Positions 8,821 through 17,249 of a stretch of 64,000 nt of DNA are shown piece after piece. This DNA is from Paenibacillus sp. FSL R7-0273 (lineage in GTDB: Bacteria; Bacillota; Bacilli; Paenibacillales; Paenibacillaceae): NCBI RefSeq assembly GCF_000758625.1, contig NZ_CP009283.1:2677501-2741500 (forward strand). The letters run 5' to 3'. The notes beneath the pieces were generated by a model, which was not told where the DNA came from, did not search any database, and saw only the letters and a program-made list of their open reading frames with translations. How positions within the stretch are numbered: position 1 is the first letter of the stretch; each line of letters starts with the position of its first letter. Made by a program: the position numbers and the translations under genes.

Positions 8821-8856
8821 AATAAGCCTGAAACTATAATGGTTAGGGCTTATTTT
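8821..8856 (+). terminator. Weak terminator-like hairpin
   Basis: AATAAGCC (8821-8828) pairs with GGCTTATT (8847-8854) around an 18-nt loop, with four Ts at the end of the stem. It is the only terminator candidate after the orphan fragment. The rest of the 434-bp gap (8680-9113) is AT-rich; it also holds the promoter and repeats listed separately. Confidence 0.45.
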
Positions 8857-8900
8857 GATACCAATTAATATTCCAGTTATTTTTATTTATCTTTTTTGCA

Positions 8901-8937
8901 GAACGTAAGTTCTTATTCGTGGCAATAGTGGTATACT
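8901..8937 (+). promoter_or_regulatory. SOS-like GAAC-N4-GTTC box over an extended -10 promoter
   Basis: GAACGTAAGTTC at 8901-8912 matches the GAAC-N4-GTTC core of Bacillus LexA/DinR boxes (one internal base departs from the fuller consensus). It covers the -35 position of a promoter whose -10 is TATACT at 8932-8937, preceded by the TGG of an extended -10. Nothing like TTGACA lies at -35, fitting a repressor-covered extended -10 promoter. It would drive the GNAT-ASCH-KAP gene set with a leader of about 170 nt. The regulatory reading is inference. Confidence 0.5.
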
Positions 8938-8999
8938 GAAATTATAGATACAATATTAAGTTTAAAGTTTAATTTTGTTTGTTTTTTATTTACTATTTG

Positions 9000-9026
9000 T
9001 TTGAACTGTTTGAACTGTTTGAAGGG
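9000..9026 (+). repeat. Tandem 9-bp repeats in the leader of the accessory operon
   Basis: TTTGAACTG, TTTGAACTG and TTTGAAGGG follow each other without gap, about 65 bp downstream of the -10 box and 90 bp upstream of the GNAT-PUA gene. They may be an operator, a leader RNA element or slippage product. GAAC appears in each full repeat, as in the SOS-like box. Confidence 0.6.
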
Positions 9027-9113
9027 AAAATTTGATAACGACTTAAAGAGACAACAATCGACACGTTTTGTCTGGTATTATTGGACTATATTACCATGCG
9101 TGGAGGCGTTGTT

Positions 9114-10169
9114 ATGGATGGAATTATTGAAACTAAAAAGTTTAAAGAGATTAATTTAAACGATCCTTTTTTTGTAACGTTAAAGGAGGACTATCCTGGA
9201 TTTGAACAATGGTTTATGAAAAAGGGGAGTGAAACAGCTCAAGTATTTTATAATGAATCAGACATGCTGGAGGCCTTCCTATATATGAAAACTGAAACAG
9301 GCCCAATAAATGATGTTCATCCTGTACTCGGTGAAGGATCGTGGTTAAAGGTCGGAACTATGAAAGTTAATCCGCATGGTACTAGACTTGGAGAGCGATT
9401 TATAAAAAAAATTCTCGATTATGCCATTGTTAAGGACATCAAAAATATTTATGTTACCGTTTTTGATAAGCATCAAAAATTAGTCGAAACCTTTAAAAAA
9501 TATGGATTTAAGGTGAGTGGAAGTAAAGTATCTCCTGCAGGGGAAGAATTAGTTTTAACCAAAAGTTTAATAACTACAGTTAATAATATTCTACAAGATT
9601 ACCCATTAGTCAAATCAAGTGAACGAGCTAAGCACTTATTGGCAATAAAACCACGTTATCATACTAAGCTATTTCCAGACTCTATTTTGAAAAATGAGAG
9701 CTTTGATATCATATCGGACGTTTCTCATACAAATAGTATACATAAAGTGTATCTTTCATCGATGTCTGGATTAGCATCTGTTAAGACGGGAGATTTATTG
9801 GTAATATATAGGACTAAAACAGAAAATACCTCTGCATGGTATACATCTGTTGCAACTTCTATTTGTGTAATTGAAGAAGTTAAAAGCCCCCGTGAATTTT
9901 CAAATTTAGAATCATATATGAGATATTGCAGAAGCTACTCCGTTTTTACTGATTCAGAATTATTAGAATACTGGTATAAAAAAGGACGTGTTTACATAAT
10001 CAAAATGACATATAATGTAGCATTTAGAAAAAGATTAACCAGAAAAAAATTAGTTGAGGAAGTTGGTTTAAATGAAAAGGATTATTGGGGATGTTTAACG
10101 CTTTCGGATCAAGAGTTTGAAAAAATTCTAACTTTAGGTGATGTTTATGAAAGTCTTGTTATCGATTAA
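9114..10169 (+). CDS. GNAT acetyltransferase fused to a PUA-like domain
   Basis: About 351 aa. Residues 1-150 form a GNAT-type fold: LKVGTMKVNPHGTRLGERF with following helix is the acetyl-CoA loop, and VTVFDKHQKLVETFKKYGF is the usual C-terminal strand-helix. Residues about 170-350 (AKHLLAIKPRYHTKLFPDS, GDLLVIYRT, the CVIEEV strand and a GRVYIIKMTY strand) look like an ASCH/EVE/PUA-type barrel, folds that bind RNA or modified bases. The start is ATG 9114, 8 nt after GGAGG; the frame is open from 9081. The stop overlaps the next gene, itself an ASCH protein, by 23 bp. An enzyme that acetylates RNA, tRNA or a translation factor is possible. Domain calls are by pattern. Confidence 0.6.
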   Translation: MDGIIETKKFKEINLNDPFFVTLKEDYPGFEQWFMKKGSETAQVFYNESDMLEAFLYMKTETGPINDVHPVLGEGSWLKVGTMKVNPHGTRLGERFIKKILDYAIVKDIKNIYVTVFDKHQKLVETFKKYGFKVSGSKVSPAGEELVLTKSLITTVNNILQDYPLVKSSERAKHLLAIKPRYHTKLFPDSILKNESFDIISDVSHTNSIHKVYLSSMSGLASVKTGDLLVIYRTKTENTSAWYTSVATSICVIEEVKSPREFSNLESYMRYCRSYSVFTDSELLEYWYKKGRVYIIKMTYNVAFRKRLTRKKLVEEVGLNEKDYWGCLTLSDQEFEKILTLGDVYESLVID

Positions 10170-10518
10170 ACCTGAATATGTGGAAAAAATTTTTAGCGGA
10201 GAAAAAAAATATGAATATCGTAAAGTTATTTTTAAAAAAGATGTAGATATAATTGTTGTATATTCAACAATGCCAGAAGGGCTAATCGTTGGAGAATTTA
10301 AAATTGATTCTATTTTGTTTGATAGTCCCGAAATGATTTGGAGCGAAACAAAAGAATACGCTGGCGTAAGTGATTTGTTCTTTAATCAATACTTTGCGAA
10401 TAGACAAGAGGGTTATGCAATTAAAATACTTGAACCAGTACGGTATGAAAAACCTATAGATCCTAAACTCGAATTTAATTCCTTCCATGCCCCTCAATCA
10501 TTTTGTTATTTGTCGTAG
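10147..10518 (+). CDS. ASCH domain protein
   Basis: A 123-residue protein. MKVLLSIKPEYVEKIFSGEK followed by KYEYRK is the classical N-terminus of ASCH proteins, where the K-x-Y-E-x-R-K segment lines the putative RNA-binding cleft. ASCH is a PUA-related fold linked to RNA binding or nucleoside amide hydrolysis. ATG 10147 is preferred over ATG 10141 and GTG 10138 because AGGTGAT at 10136-10142 gives normal spacing to it. The start lies inside the end of the GNAT-PUA gene, so the two are translationally coupled and likely act together. Confidence 0.8.
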   Translation: MKVLLSIKPEYVEKIFSGEKKYEYRKVIFKKDVDIIVVYSTMPEGLIVGEFKIDSILFDSPEMIWSETKEYAGVSDLFFNQYFANRQEGYAIKILEPVRYEKPIDPKLEFNSFHAPQSFCYLS

Positions 10519-10552
10519 TAAGTATAGTTTTCAGTAAAGGGTGAATCAACTC

Positions 10553-12808
10553 ATGTTTTTGCAAGACAGACCTATAAACAAGCCCGATGAAGATCTGCTT
10601 TTTAGAAAAGGCTTCGCAGAACATTTAGCGAATTCAATCCGAGAATGGGATGGACATGACAGTCTTGTTGTCTCGTTAGATGGAGAATGGGGATCAGGAA
10701 AAAGCTCTGTTATTAATATGGCAGTTCACTTTTTAAAGTTACGCAATGATAAAACACCTTTTATTTTTGAATATAATCCTTGGGCATTTTCGGATACTGT
10801 TAGTATTACGGGGAGTTTCTTTAACGAATTGGCAAAAGAAATGCAATTAAAAGATACTGGCAAGAGAGAAAAAGAACTATCTGACAAACTAAAGGCCTAT
10901 GCAGTGTTACTCGGTGCAGTGCCTGAAAAATCTATAGCCAGAGGCGTATTTGATAAATTGATTCCCGTACTTTCACTTGTGGGGATTTCATTGGGTAATA
11001 TACCGTTTATTGTTCCTAGCTGGATCAAGAATCTAAGTCTTTTCTTTGGTTTTCTTTTTATAGTTATCCAATTTATCAAAGACACATTATTAAAAGGATC
11101 GTCATATTTTGAAATAAGCTCAAAAAGTAAAGAAAAGCCATTGAATAAACTTAAAGAGGAAATTAAAGATACACTACAAAAGAATAATAAAAAACTTGTA
11201 ATTATTATTGATGACATAGACCGATTATCACAAAGTGAAATCAAAAGTTTAATGAAGGTTATCAGAGTAAATGCAGATTTTCCGAATACGATTTATGTCC
11301 TTGCGATGGATCGGGGTATTGTTGAAAAGCATTTAAACGGAGAACATGGTTTCTCAGGGAAAAATTATTTAGAGAAAATTGTTCAGGTTAACTTTAATAT
11401 CCCTCAAGTTAGACAGAGTCGTCTTCACATAACGCTTTTTCAGGAACTAGATCGCGTCCTAGAACGTATTCCTAATGGAGAAAAGGACAAGTACTTAGGA
11501 GAGGAGAATGTAACATGGTCTAATCTTTATAATAGTGGGTTTAAAGAACTTTTTACAACAATCAGGGATATAAAGCGTTATATTAGTAGCCTGGAATTCA
11601 ATCTTTCTTTACTCTATAAAAATGACACGCTTGAAGTAAATTTAGTTGATTTATTAGGAGTTGAAGCGATAAGAATATTCACTCCACATTTCTATGATTT
11701 TATTAAAGCTAATAAAGAGTTATTCACAAATACTAGCAATTCCAGGTTGATTTCTTCTAACGAAGGGACTGAAAGACAAAAAATACTTAATGCTGAACTT
11801 TCTAAGATAGATATTCATTACAGGAAAAACATCCAAGACATAACGGTATTCCTGTTCCCGCAGTTAAAAAATATCTTAGACCGAGGCTCCTTATCATATG
11901 GAGCAGAATGGCAGGCAGAGTGGGCTAAAGAACTGAAAGTATGTTCATCGAGACACTTTGAATCCTTCTTTGCCTACATTCCTGGGGGAGATGAAGATGA
12001 GGTTAGTATTTATGAACTGAAAACGATTATTCATGCAAGTCAAACATTAGAAGAATTCGAGCCGGTTTTAAGATCTTACATGGATAAAGGTAAGATACTA
12101 AAAGTGCTACGGGATATACAAAATTATACAAGTGGTTTTGATGATATACCTGCAGCAAATAATGCACCTGTAATTGAAGCTCTTTTTAATATATCAGATG
12201 AGCTTCCTCTTGGGAAAACTAGTGTATTTGACTTTAGCCCTGATATGAATATTGTTAGGATCATACATCAATTGTTTATGAGGCAAAAAGAGAACAAGGA
12301 ATTTAATTTTGAGACTCTTAAATCAACAATGATAGCGTCAAAAACATTGTACGCCCCTGTTCATTACGTCTCTATAATTTCGTCACCTGAAAGTGCTAGA
12401 GTTAATAATGAAAGTATTTTCGAATCTAGTCATATACTAGAGCTTCAAAAGTTCTGTGTAGAGAAAATATTAGAGTTTGATGAAAACAATAAGCTGCATA
12501 ATGAAGTTCGGTTAGAGTACATTTTATATCGTTGGAAAGAATGGGATAATGAACAAAGATGGATGAACTTTATTGATAAGACAGAAAGTAATATATCGAT
12601 GTTAGTTCAATTTATTAAACACTTTTACCGCACAATGGGAAGTTTCAAGCATGTAGATTTTAACTCATTATCAAATTTTATCGATATTGAATCTATATTT
12701 ACTAAACTTTATCTTGAAAAGGAACAGAACACATTAGAATATAGAGAATATGTAACCGATATAGAATTAATAATAAGGGAGATAGAAAAAAAGAGGGCTC
12801 AGGCCTAA
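10553..12808 (+). CDS. KAP family P-loop NTPase with inserted membrane segment
   Basis: About 751 aa. The Walker A loop GEWGSGKSS is at residues 44-52 and Walker B IIIDDIDRLS has Asp220/Asp221. Between them, at roughly 136-180, lie two hydrophobic helices, the membrane insertion typical of KAP NTPases; the active domain therefore faces the cytoplasm at the membrane. IRDIKRYISSLEFNL after Walker B fits the KAP arginine-finger region. The C-terminal 350 residues are helical with no domain I recognise. I use ATG 10553 with AAAGGGTGA upstream rather than the in-frame GTG at 10541, which lies in that site. KAP NTPases occur in phage-exclusion proteins (PifA) and in the Qatuor system. It is probably in one transcript with the two preceding genes. 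Confidence 0.85.
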   Translation: MFLQDRPINKPDEDLLFRKGFAEHLANSIREWDGHDSLVVSLDGEWGSGKSSVINMAVHFLKLRNDKTPFIFEYNPWAFSDTVSITGSFFNELAKEMQLKDTGKREKELSDKLKAYAVLLGAVPEKSIARGVFDKLIPVLSLVGISLGNIPFIVPSWIKNLSLFFGFLFIVIQFIKDTLLKGSSYFEISSKSKEKPLNKLKEEIKDTLQKNNKKLVIIIDDIDRLSQSEIKSLMKVIRVNADFPNTIYVLAMDRGIVEKHLNGEHGFSGKNYLEKIVQVNFNIPQVRQSRLHITLFQELDRVLERIPNGEKDKYLGEENVTWSNLYNSGFKELFTTIRDIKRYISSLEFNLSLLYKNDTLEVNLVDLLGVEAIRIFTPHFYDFIKANKELFTNTSNSRLISSNEGTERQKILNAELSKIDIHYRKNIQDITVFLFPQLKNILDRGSLSYGAEWQAEWAKELKVCSSRHFESFFAYIPGGDEDEVSIYELKTIIHASQTLEEFEPVLRSYMDKGKILKVLRDIQNYTSGFDDIPAANNAPVIEALFNISDELPLGKTSVFDFSPDMNIVRIIHQLFMRQKENKEFNFETLKSTMIASKTLYAPVHYVSIISSPESARVNNESIFESSHILELQKFCVEKILEFDENNKLHNEVRLEYILYRWKEWDNEQRWMNFIDKTESNISMLVQFIKHFYRTMGSFKHVDFNSLSNFIDIESIFTKLYLEKEQNTLEYREYVTDIELIIREIEKKRAQA

Positions 12809-12828
12809 ACTTATCAAAAGACATTAAG

Positions 12829-12852
12829 CCTGCGCAAAGTGCAGGTTTTTTT
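12829..12852 (+). terminator. Terminator after the KAP NTPase gene
   Basis: CCTGC at 12829-12833 pairs with GCAGG at 12841-12845, followed by seven Ts. The stem is short, so it may be leaky. It separates the three-gene set from the HEPN-motif gene 93 bp later. Confidence 0.65.
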
Positions 12853-12898
12853 AAAACAATCAAGTTCTTGTGATCCACCTGGTAAAATGATGGTTAAA

Positions 12899-12920
12899 CT
12901 CATAAATTAATAGTTATGAG
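12899..12920 (+). promoter_or_regulatory. Inverted repeat upstream of the HEPN-motif gene
   Basis: CTCATAA (12899-12905) and TTATGAG (12914-12920) form a perfect inverted repeat with an 8-nt spacer in the AT-rich gap before the gene start at 12945. It could be an operator, possibly for autoregulation. No function is shown. Confidence 0.35.
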
Positions 12921-12944
12921 ATTAATTAAATTGGGGAGTAACTT

Positions 12945-14225
12945 ATGGCTAAGAAAAAAACGAAGAAACAGAGTAAGAATCGTATTCGTAATATCGCTAG
13001 TATTAAGGAGCTATCAACTACTGTAACGAATATGAAGAGTTTAAAACAGACAATGCCTCTACTAGGACCAATCCTTAATGAATTTGGAGTGAAAACTGAC
13101 AAGATTGAAGACGCATTAAGTAACATACCGGAATTGGACATGCAAACCAAAGATATTGTTACGATCCCAGACAGATTTAATAATTTTTTTGCAGAGCATG
13201 GCTGGATAACTTATAGAATGATGAATTTTGATGTTGCAAAAGAGGCAGTTCTAGCAGCTGAGTCGGGTAATTTTAAAGGTGCGCTTGAGCTGATACTACA
13301 ATACTATAACGTTGAAACAATACGGTTTCAGTTAAAACGTCTAAATTCGATTATAGCTTTTAGACCACGAATGGAATTAGCCCTTAAAGCATTAATCGAT
13401 TATGAAGAGAAAAGGTATCATGCATGTGTTCCGGTTATCCTGGCTTTAATGGATGGCCTTGTAAATGAACTTCATGCAGATCGTAAAGGAATCTCGGCAG
13501 AATCGACTAAGTTAGAAGCCTGGGATTCAATTGCGGCTCATAGTCAGGGTTTGGAAAAGTTGGTTAGAATAACACGTAAAGGTCGTCGCAAAACTACAAA
13601 TGAAACAATAACCCTACCATATCGAAATGGTATTTTGCATGGAACAGATCTAGGTTATGATAATGAAATTGTAGCTGCAAAAACCTGGGCACTCCTATTT
13701 GCAGTCGGTGAATGGGCTGCAAAGGCTGAAAAAGGTGAGTTAGTCCCTCCTGAAGGCAAGCCAAAAGAATCATTATTAGACATAATTGAAAACATTCAAG
13801 AACTAAATAATACTAAGAAAGAACTTGAAAGTTGGAAACCCCGGGAGTCAATCTCAATCAATCCCGATTTATTTAAGGAAAATACTCCTGAATATGTACT
13901 AAATAAATTTCTTACATACTGGATGCAAAAGAATTACGGTAGGATGACGTTAATTCTTCCGTATAAGGTGTTTGATGAAAAAACAGCACCTTTAAAGGTT
14001 CGTGAGCAATTTAAGAGCCAGTTACTGATTTCATACGAAATAGTTTCAATTCAAGATATAGCTCTTTCTAATACTACTATCTCTGTGAAGTTACTAATCG
14101 ATGAGTTTGGGCGACAAAATGAAAAAAATCATAAATTTATAATGATCTGTGAAGATGATCAGGGTCACGCTGTTAGTCCTAAAAAATCCGGCAGTAAGTG
14201 GGGAAGTTATACATGGCATGTTTAA
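12945..14225 (+). CDS. HEPN-motif protein, candidate RNase effector
   Basis: A 426-residue cytoplasmic protein. After a Lys-rich start, residues about 70-285 are helical and contain PYRNGILHGTDLGY: Arg227 and His232 form the R-x4-H signature of HEPN RNases, with the Asn next to Arg that is common in active members. ACVPVILALMDGLVNEL precedes it as the likely partner helix. Residues about 305-426 (VLNKFLTYWMQKNYGRM, then strands with YEIVSIQDI and a Trp-rich end) look like an NTF2-like fold. ATG 12945 follows GGGGAG. HEPN proteins beside NTPases often act as toxins or anti-phage RNases. Catalytic activity and the link to the KAP gene are inference; no annotated family is certain. Confidence 0.55.
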   Translation: MAKKKTKKQSKNRIRNIASIKELSTTVTNMKSLKQTMPLLGPILNEFGVKTDKIEDALSNIPELDMQTKDIVTIPDRFNNFFAEHGWITYRMMNFDVAKEAVLAAESGNFKGALELILQYYNVETIRFQLKRLNSIIAFRPRMELALKALIDYEEKRYHACVPVILALMDGLVNELHADRKGISAESTKLEAWDSIAAHSQGLEKLVRITRKGRRKTTNETITLPYRNGILHGTDLGYDNEIVAAKTWALLFAVGEWAAKAEKGELVPPEGKPKESLLDIIENIQELNNTKKELESWKPRESISINPDLFKENTPEYVLNKFLTYWMQKNYGRMTLILPYKVFDEKTAPLKVREQFKSQLLISYEIVSIQDIALSNTTISVKLLIDEFGRQNEKNHKFIMICEDDQGHAVSPKKSGSKWGSYTWHV

Positions 14226-14880
14226 ATTTTATAAATATGAAAAAATAATTATTTAGTGACTTAAACATAAGTGAAAAATAACGATAGTTGTAATTTTGAG
14301 TTATTATGCTTTTTTATGAATAAATAAACAATGGAATGAATATCGTGAATATTATACAAAAAGTATGCATATTTTATAAATGCTCTTTTTATCAGTATAT
14401 GTGAAGAATTCTTTAGTGGAGTAAAGCGTGTGGAGTGTTTTTATCAACTTTTTTGAAACGTTTGCTGCCGTAATCATTAGCTTTTTACGCTCGATTTTCT
14501 CACTTATTTTGAACAATCACATACATTAACTGCATAAAACAATTAGTCTGACTCTGGAGATTTTAGAGTGATTTCTCCTTTTATTATTTAGAATCCGTTC
14601 AGTTCATTATAAGTAAAAAAGTTTCAACATCTAGAACACGGCAATATAATTCATTATATTGCCGTGTTCTGCTGCTTATCCAACTATTTCAGCGAGGTGT
14701 TTAAGAAATATACCGGGATGACCCCGTCCGAGTTCTAACTTCATTATTTTGGAAAAGAATAAAAAAGCACAGGGGAGGCATGTCCGCGGGGCGGAGGTAG
14801 CCTCCCTTCACTGTATAAAGCTTCTGCAGAAATCTGCCCTTAAAGTGGGCTTACCCGCCTTATCCGGATGCGCTAATCCG
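14226..14880. other. AT-rich gap without a gene
   Basis: About 650 bp with no credible coding frame or ribosome site on either strand. The left part continues the low-GC composition of the accessory island; from about 14760 the composition becomes GC-richer, marking a likely island border. It contains the long inverted repeat at 14633-14670 and a short GGAGG-TAG-CCTCC palindrome near 14793. Confidence 0.6.
14633..14670. repeat. 16-bp perfect inverted repeat
   Basis: AGAACACGGCAATATA at 14633-14648 is the exact reverse complement of 14655-14670, with a 6-nt loop. No T-run follows on either side, so it is not a standard terminator. It may be a bidirectional terminator, a protein-binding palindrome or the scar of a mobile element at the border of the accessory island. 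Confidence 0.7.
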
Positions 14881-14892
14881 TCTATAATCAGG

Positions 14893-14907
14893 TTGTAAGC
14901 GTATACA
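14893..14907 (+). promoter_or_regulatory. Catabolite-responsive element (cre)
   Basis: TTGTAAGCGTATACA matches the CcpA-binding consensus WTGNAANCGNWWNCW at every position. It stands about 30 bp upstream of a ribosome site (AAGAGGAA) and ATG 14935, the old start of the broken GH130 gene, and about 280 bp before the secreted glycosidase at 15189. It implies glucose repression of this locus. Confidence 0.75.
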
Positions 14908-14938
14908 GTAGAGAGATATAAAGAGGAATTACCAATGA

Positions 14939-15118
14939 GTACTGTTCTCCGAATTGACCGGCTGCAAGTATGTCCGGCTGGAGCGTCCCTGCACGGTATA
15001 CAGCCGCGGCGGCCGGGACCGCTTCGATGCCTGGATCTCCGAGTCGCGGGACCTGAAGCATTGGGGCAACACCAGCCTACTGCTCGCCGTCGAGCAGGTG
15101 CCGTTTGCCAATGACAAG
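14939..15118 (+). pseudogene. Fragment of a GH130 glycoside phosphorylase gene
   Basis: About 60 codons read VLF..LTGCKYVRLERP, then FDAWISESRDLKHWGN and VPFANDK, which resemble an internal part of GH130 beta-mannoside phosphorylases (family: KYVRLDRP, FDIWISESPDL-HWG, NDKIG). The ATG with ribosome site at 14935 is out of frame with it. The N-terminal part and everything after NDK are missing. So the gene was reduced to promoter, start and one internal piece, and the next gene now follows closely. The GH130 identity is recalled from family sequence. Confidence 0.6.
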
Positions 15119-15188
15119 GTTAGGAGGACACTTGGAAGAAGCGCTATACCGCCGGGATTTTTTGAAAATATGAGAGGAGTGTTTATTT

Positions 15189-17147
15189 ATGCTGAAAAAG
15201 TTAAAATTATTAAGTTTAATTATTTGTATGCTCGCCAGTCTGTCAGCTGTCGTTCCTTTGACAGCAAGAGCGGCGGGTACAATTGTAAGCTATCCATTAC
15301 CGTCGATTTATACCACGACTAGTCAATACACGGTAACAGCAGACTCTACCAATATACCGGTAATCGACACTTCAGCGGTATTTGTAAACTATAATTATTG
15401 TAATTTCTCTTTTTCAGGTACGACTACAATCACAATAACAGCAAGCGAGCCAATCAATACCTATAATATTTCTCCTAAAGCTTTGGGAATCACTGCAACA
15501 AAGAGCGGAAATACACTTACATTTACACTTTCATCACCAACCTATCTTATCGTTAAAATCAATAATCTGAAGGATCTGGTTATTGCGGCAGATGCTCTTG
15601 AAACCAATGTTCCGGCTTCATCCGGTACAGGTATATACAATGTTAAAACCAGTTACGGTGCCGACAGTACCGGTACCGCTCTGGCTACAACTGCCATACA
15701 AAACGCCATAAATGCAGCTAACGCAGCAGGTGGCGGTACAGTATACGTTCCAGCCGGGGTATACAAGAGCGGAAACCTTGTTCTAAAAAGCAATGTTTCG
15801 GTTTATCTGGAGGGTGGATCTGTTATAAGGGGTTCAGGAAATCCAAGCGATTACACGACCCATTTTCATAAGAATTCTCTGAATAAGGATGGGACATGGT
15901 TTATTTATACCGAGACCAATGCAAACAATATTAAGATATACGGCAGGGGGACTATTGACGGCAATGGCCATTATATGAGAAATACAAACAATTATTTGAA
16001 CAATATTCTTGTACCCTTGCAGTGCAGCAACTTCACGGTTGACGGCATAACCATAAGAGACAGCGGCGGTTGGGCTACAATCGTTACCAGATCAAATAAC
16101 GTCATATTCCAGAATACAAAGCACTTTAACAACAATGAACTTGATTATGAAAATGATGCAATTGATATTCAAGAGAGCCAGAATGTACTCATCAAGCATA
16201 CGGTAGCCGTATCGGAGGATGACACCTACTCCTTTAAGACATGGGATGTAGCGACAACGGATATAGCTGCAAACTGGCCGGGAATTCCTGAGAACCAGTC
16301 AAATGTAGTGGTGGATGATGCATTGGCTTGGAGCAGATGTGGAGCATTCAAGGTTGGAGATGGAGTGAAACAGCCTCAGGATGGCATAGTTGTTAAAAAT
16401 TCTTACGTATACCGGTGCTGGCGCGCTTTAGCAGTAGGTCATCTTTATGGAACTCCAGCAGCACAAAACATCATATTTGACAATATCGATGTAGAAGGCT
16501 TCTGGCCAAGATCCGGTGTTCACTCCAGATGGTTTGATCTTTCTGCAAAAAGCGGTCCGATCAAAAATGTGGTCTATAATAATATCAATCTACGCGCTTT
16601 AGGTGAAGTTTCAATAATGAAGGGTTGGAGTGACACTTCTACTGTTTCCGGAGTTACATTAAACAATGTCCGCGTCGGTGGAGTTGCGGTAAATAATTTG
16701 ACGGATTTGAAAATAACTGACACGAACAGCTATGCTGCAGAGCCAAAATTCAACACATTGAAATTTGAAGCGGAAGGCTATAACCTTAGTTCAGGTGTTC
16801 TTTCCTATGAGTCAAGCACTGACGGCGGGCTGAATGTGGGTGGCGGGAGTAATGGCGACTATATCGCATTTAAAAATGTGGATTTTGGCAGTACAGCTAA
16901 AACAAGTATTGATCTGAAGGTTGCATCTGCTAATTCCGGCGGAAGAATAGAATTCCACTTGGACAGCCCTACAGGCACTATGCTGGGTTATTGGACAGGA
17001 GTAAGCACAGGCGGATGGCAGACATGGTCAGTCAAGAATATCCCGCTTAATGCCGGGACAGCTGTAGGAACCCATACGGTATATGTTACTTTTGTTAAAT
17101 CAGATTCAACCACAGTTGCAAATTTAACGTGGTTCCAATTTAAGTAG
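15189..17147 (+). CDS. Secreted beta-helix glycoside hydrolase with C-terminal CBM6
   Basis: 652 aa. Residues 1-28 are a Sec signal peptide ending TARAA. Residues about 30-145 form an N-terminal beta-sandwich; about 150-535 is a right-handed beta-helix of the pectate-lyase/GH28-like superfamily (AIQNAINAANAAGGGTVYVP is its capping helix), with acidic clusters ENDAIDI and SEDD in the place of GH28/GH49/GH87 catalytic aspartates. Residues about 540-652 (FEAEGY to NLTWFQFK) are a CBM6 carbohydrate-binding module. It should cut an extracellular polysaccharide; dextran, alpha-1,3-glucan or pectin-like substrates remain possible. The start has GAGAGGAG. It probably depends on the cre-controlled promoter left from the GH130 gene. 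Confidence 0.8.
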   Translation: MLKKLKLLSLIICMLASLSAVVPLTARAAGTIVSYPLPSIYTTTSQYTVTADSTNIPVIDTSAVFVNYNYCNFSFSGTTTITITASEPINTYNISPKALGITATKSGNTLTFTLSSPTYLIVKINNLKDLVIAADALETNVPASSGTGIYNVKTSYGADSTGTALATTAIQNAINAANAAGGGTVYVPAGVYKSGNLVLKSNVSVYLEGGSVIRGSGNPSDYTTHFHKNSLNKDGTWFIYTETNANNIKIYGRGTIDGNGHYMRNTNNYLNNILVPLQCSNFTVDGITIRDSGGWATIVTRSNNVIFQNTKHFNNNELDYENDAIDIQESQNVLIKHTVAVSEDDTYSFKTWDVATTDIAANWPGIPENQSNVVVDDALAWSRCGAFKVGDGVKQPQDGIVVKNSYVYRCWRALAVGHLYGTPAAQNIIFDNIDVEGFWPRSGVHSRWFDLSAKSGPIKNVVYNNINLRALGEVSIMKGWSDTSTVSGVTLNNVRVGGVAVNNLTDLKITDTNSYAAEPKFNTLKFEAEGYNLSSGVLSYESSTDGGLNVGGGSNGDYIAFKNVDFGSTAKTSIDLKVASANSGGRIEFHLDSPTGTMLGYWTGVSTGGWQTWSVKNIPLNAGTAVGTHTVYVTFVKSDSTTVANLTWFQFK

Positions 17148-17249
17148 AATGGAAACGGGTTGAACATTGTCATTGCAGATTCATTGACGCCGCAAATACC
17201 TGGCTATATGATTATTCCATTGAAATGACTGACACAAGGAAGTGAGCAT

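Noticed and set aside
14455..14470. TTGAAACGTTTGCT as a second cre box
   Set aside because: The central CG is displaced by one base from the consensus and no gene start follows within 400 bp.
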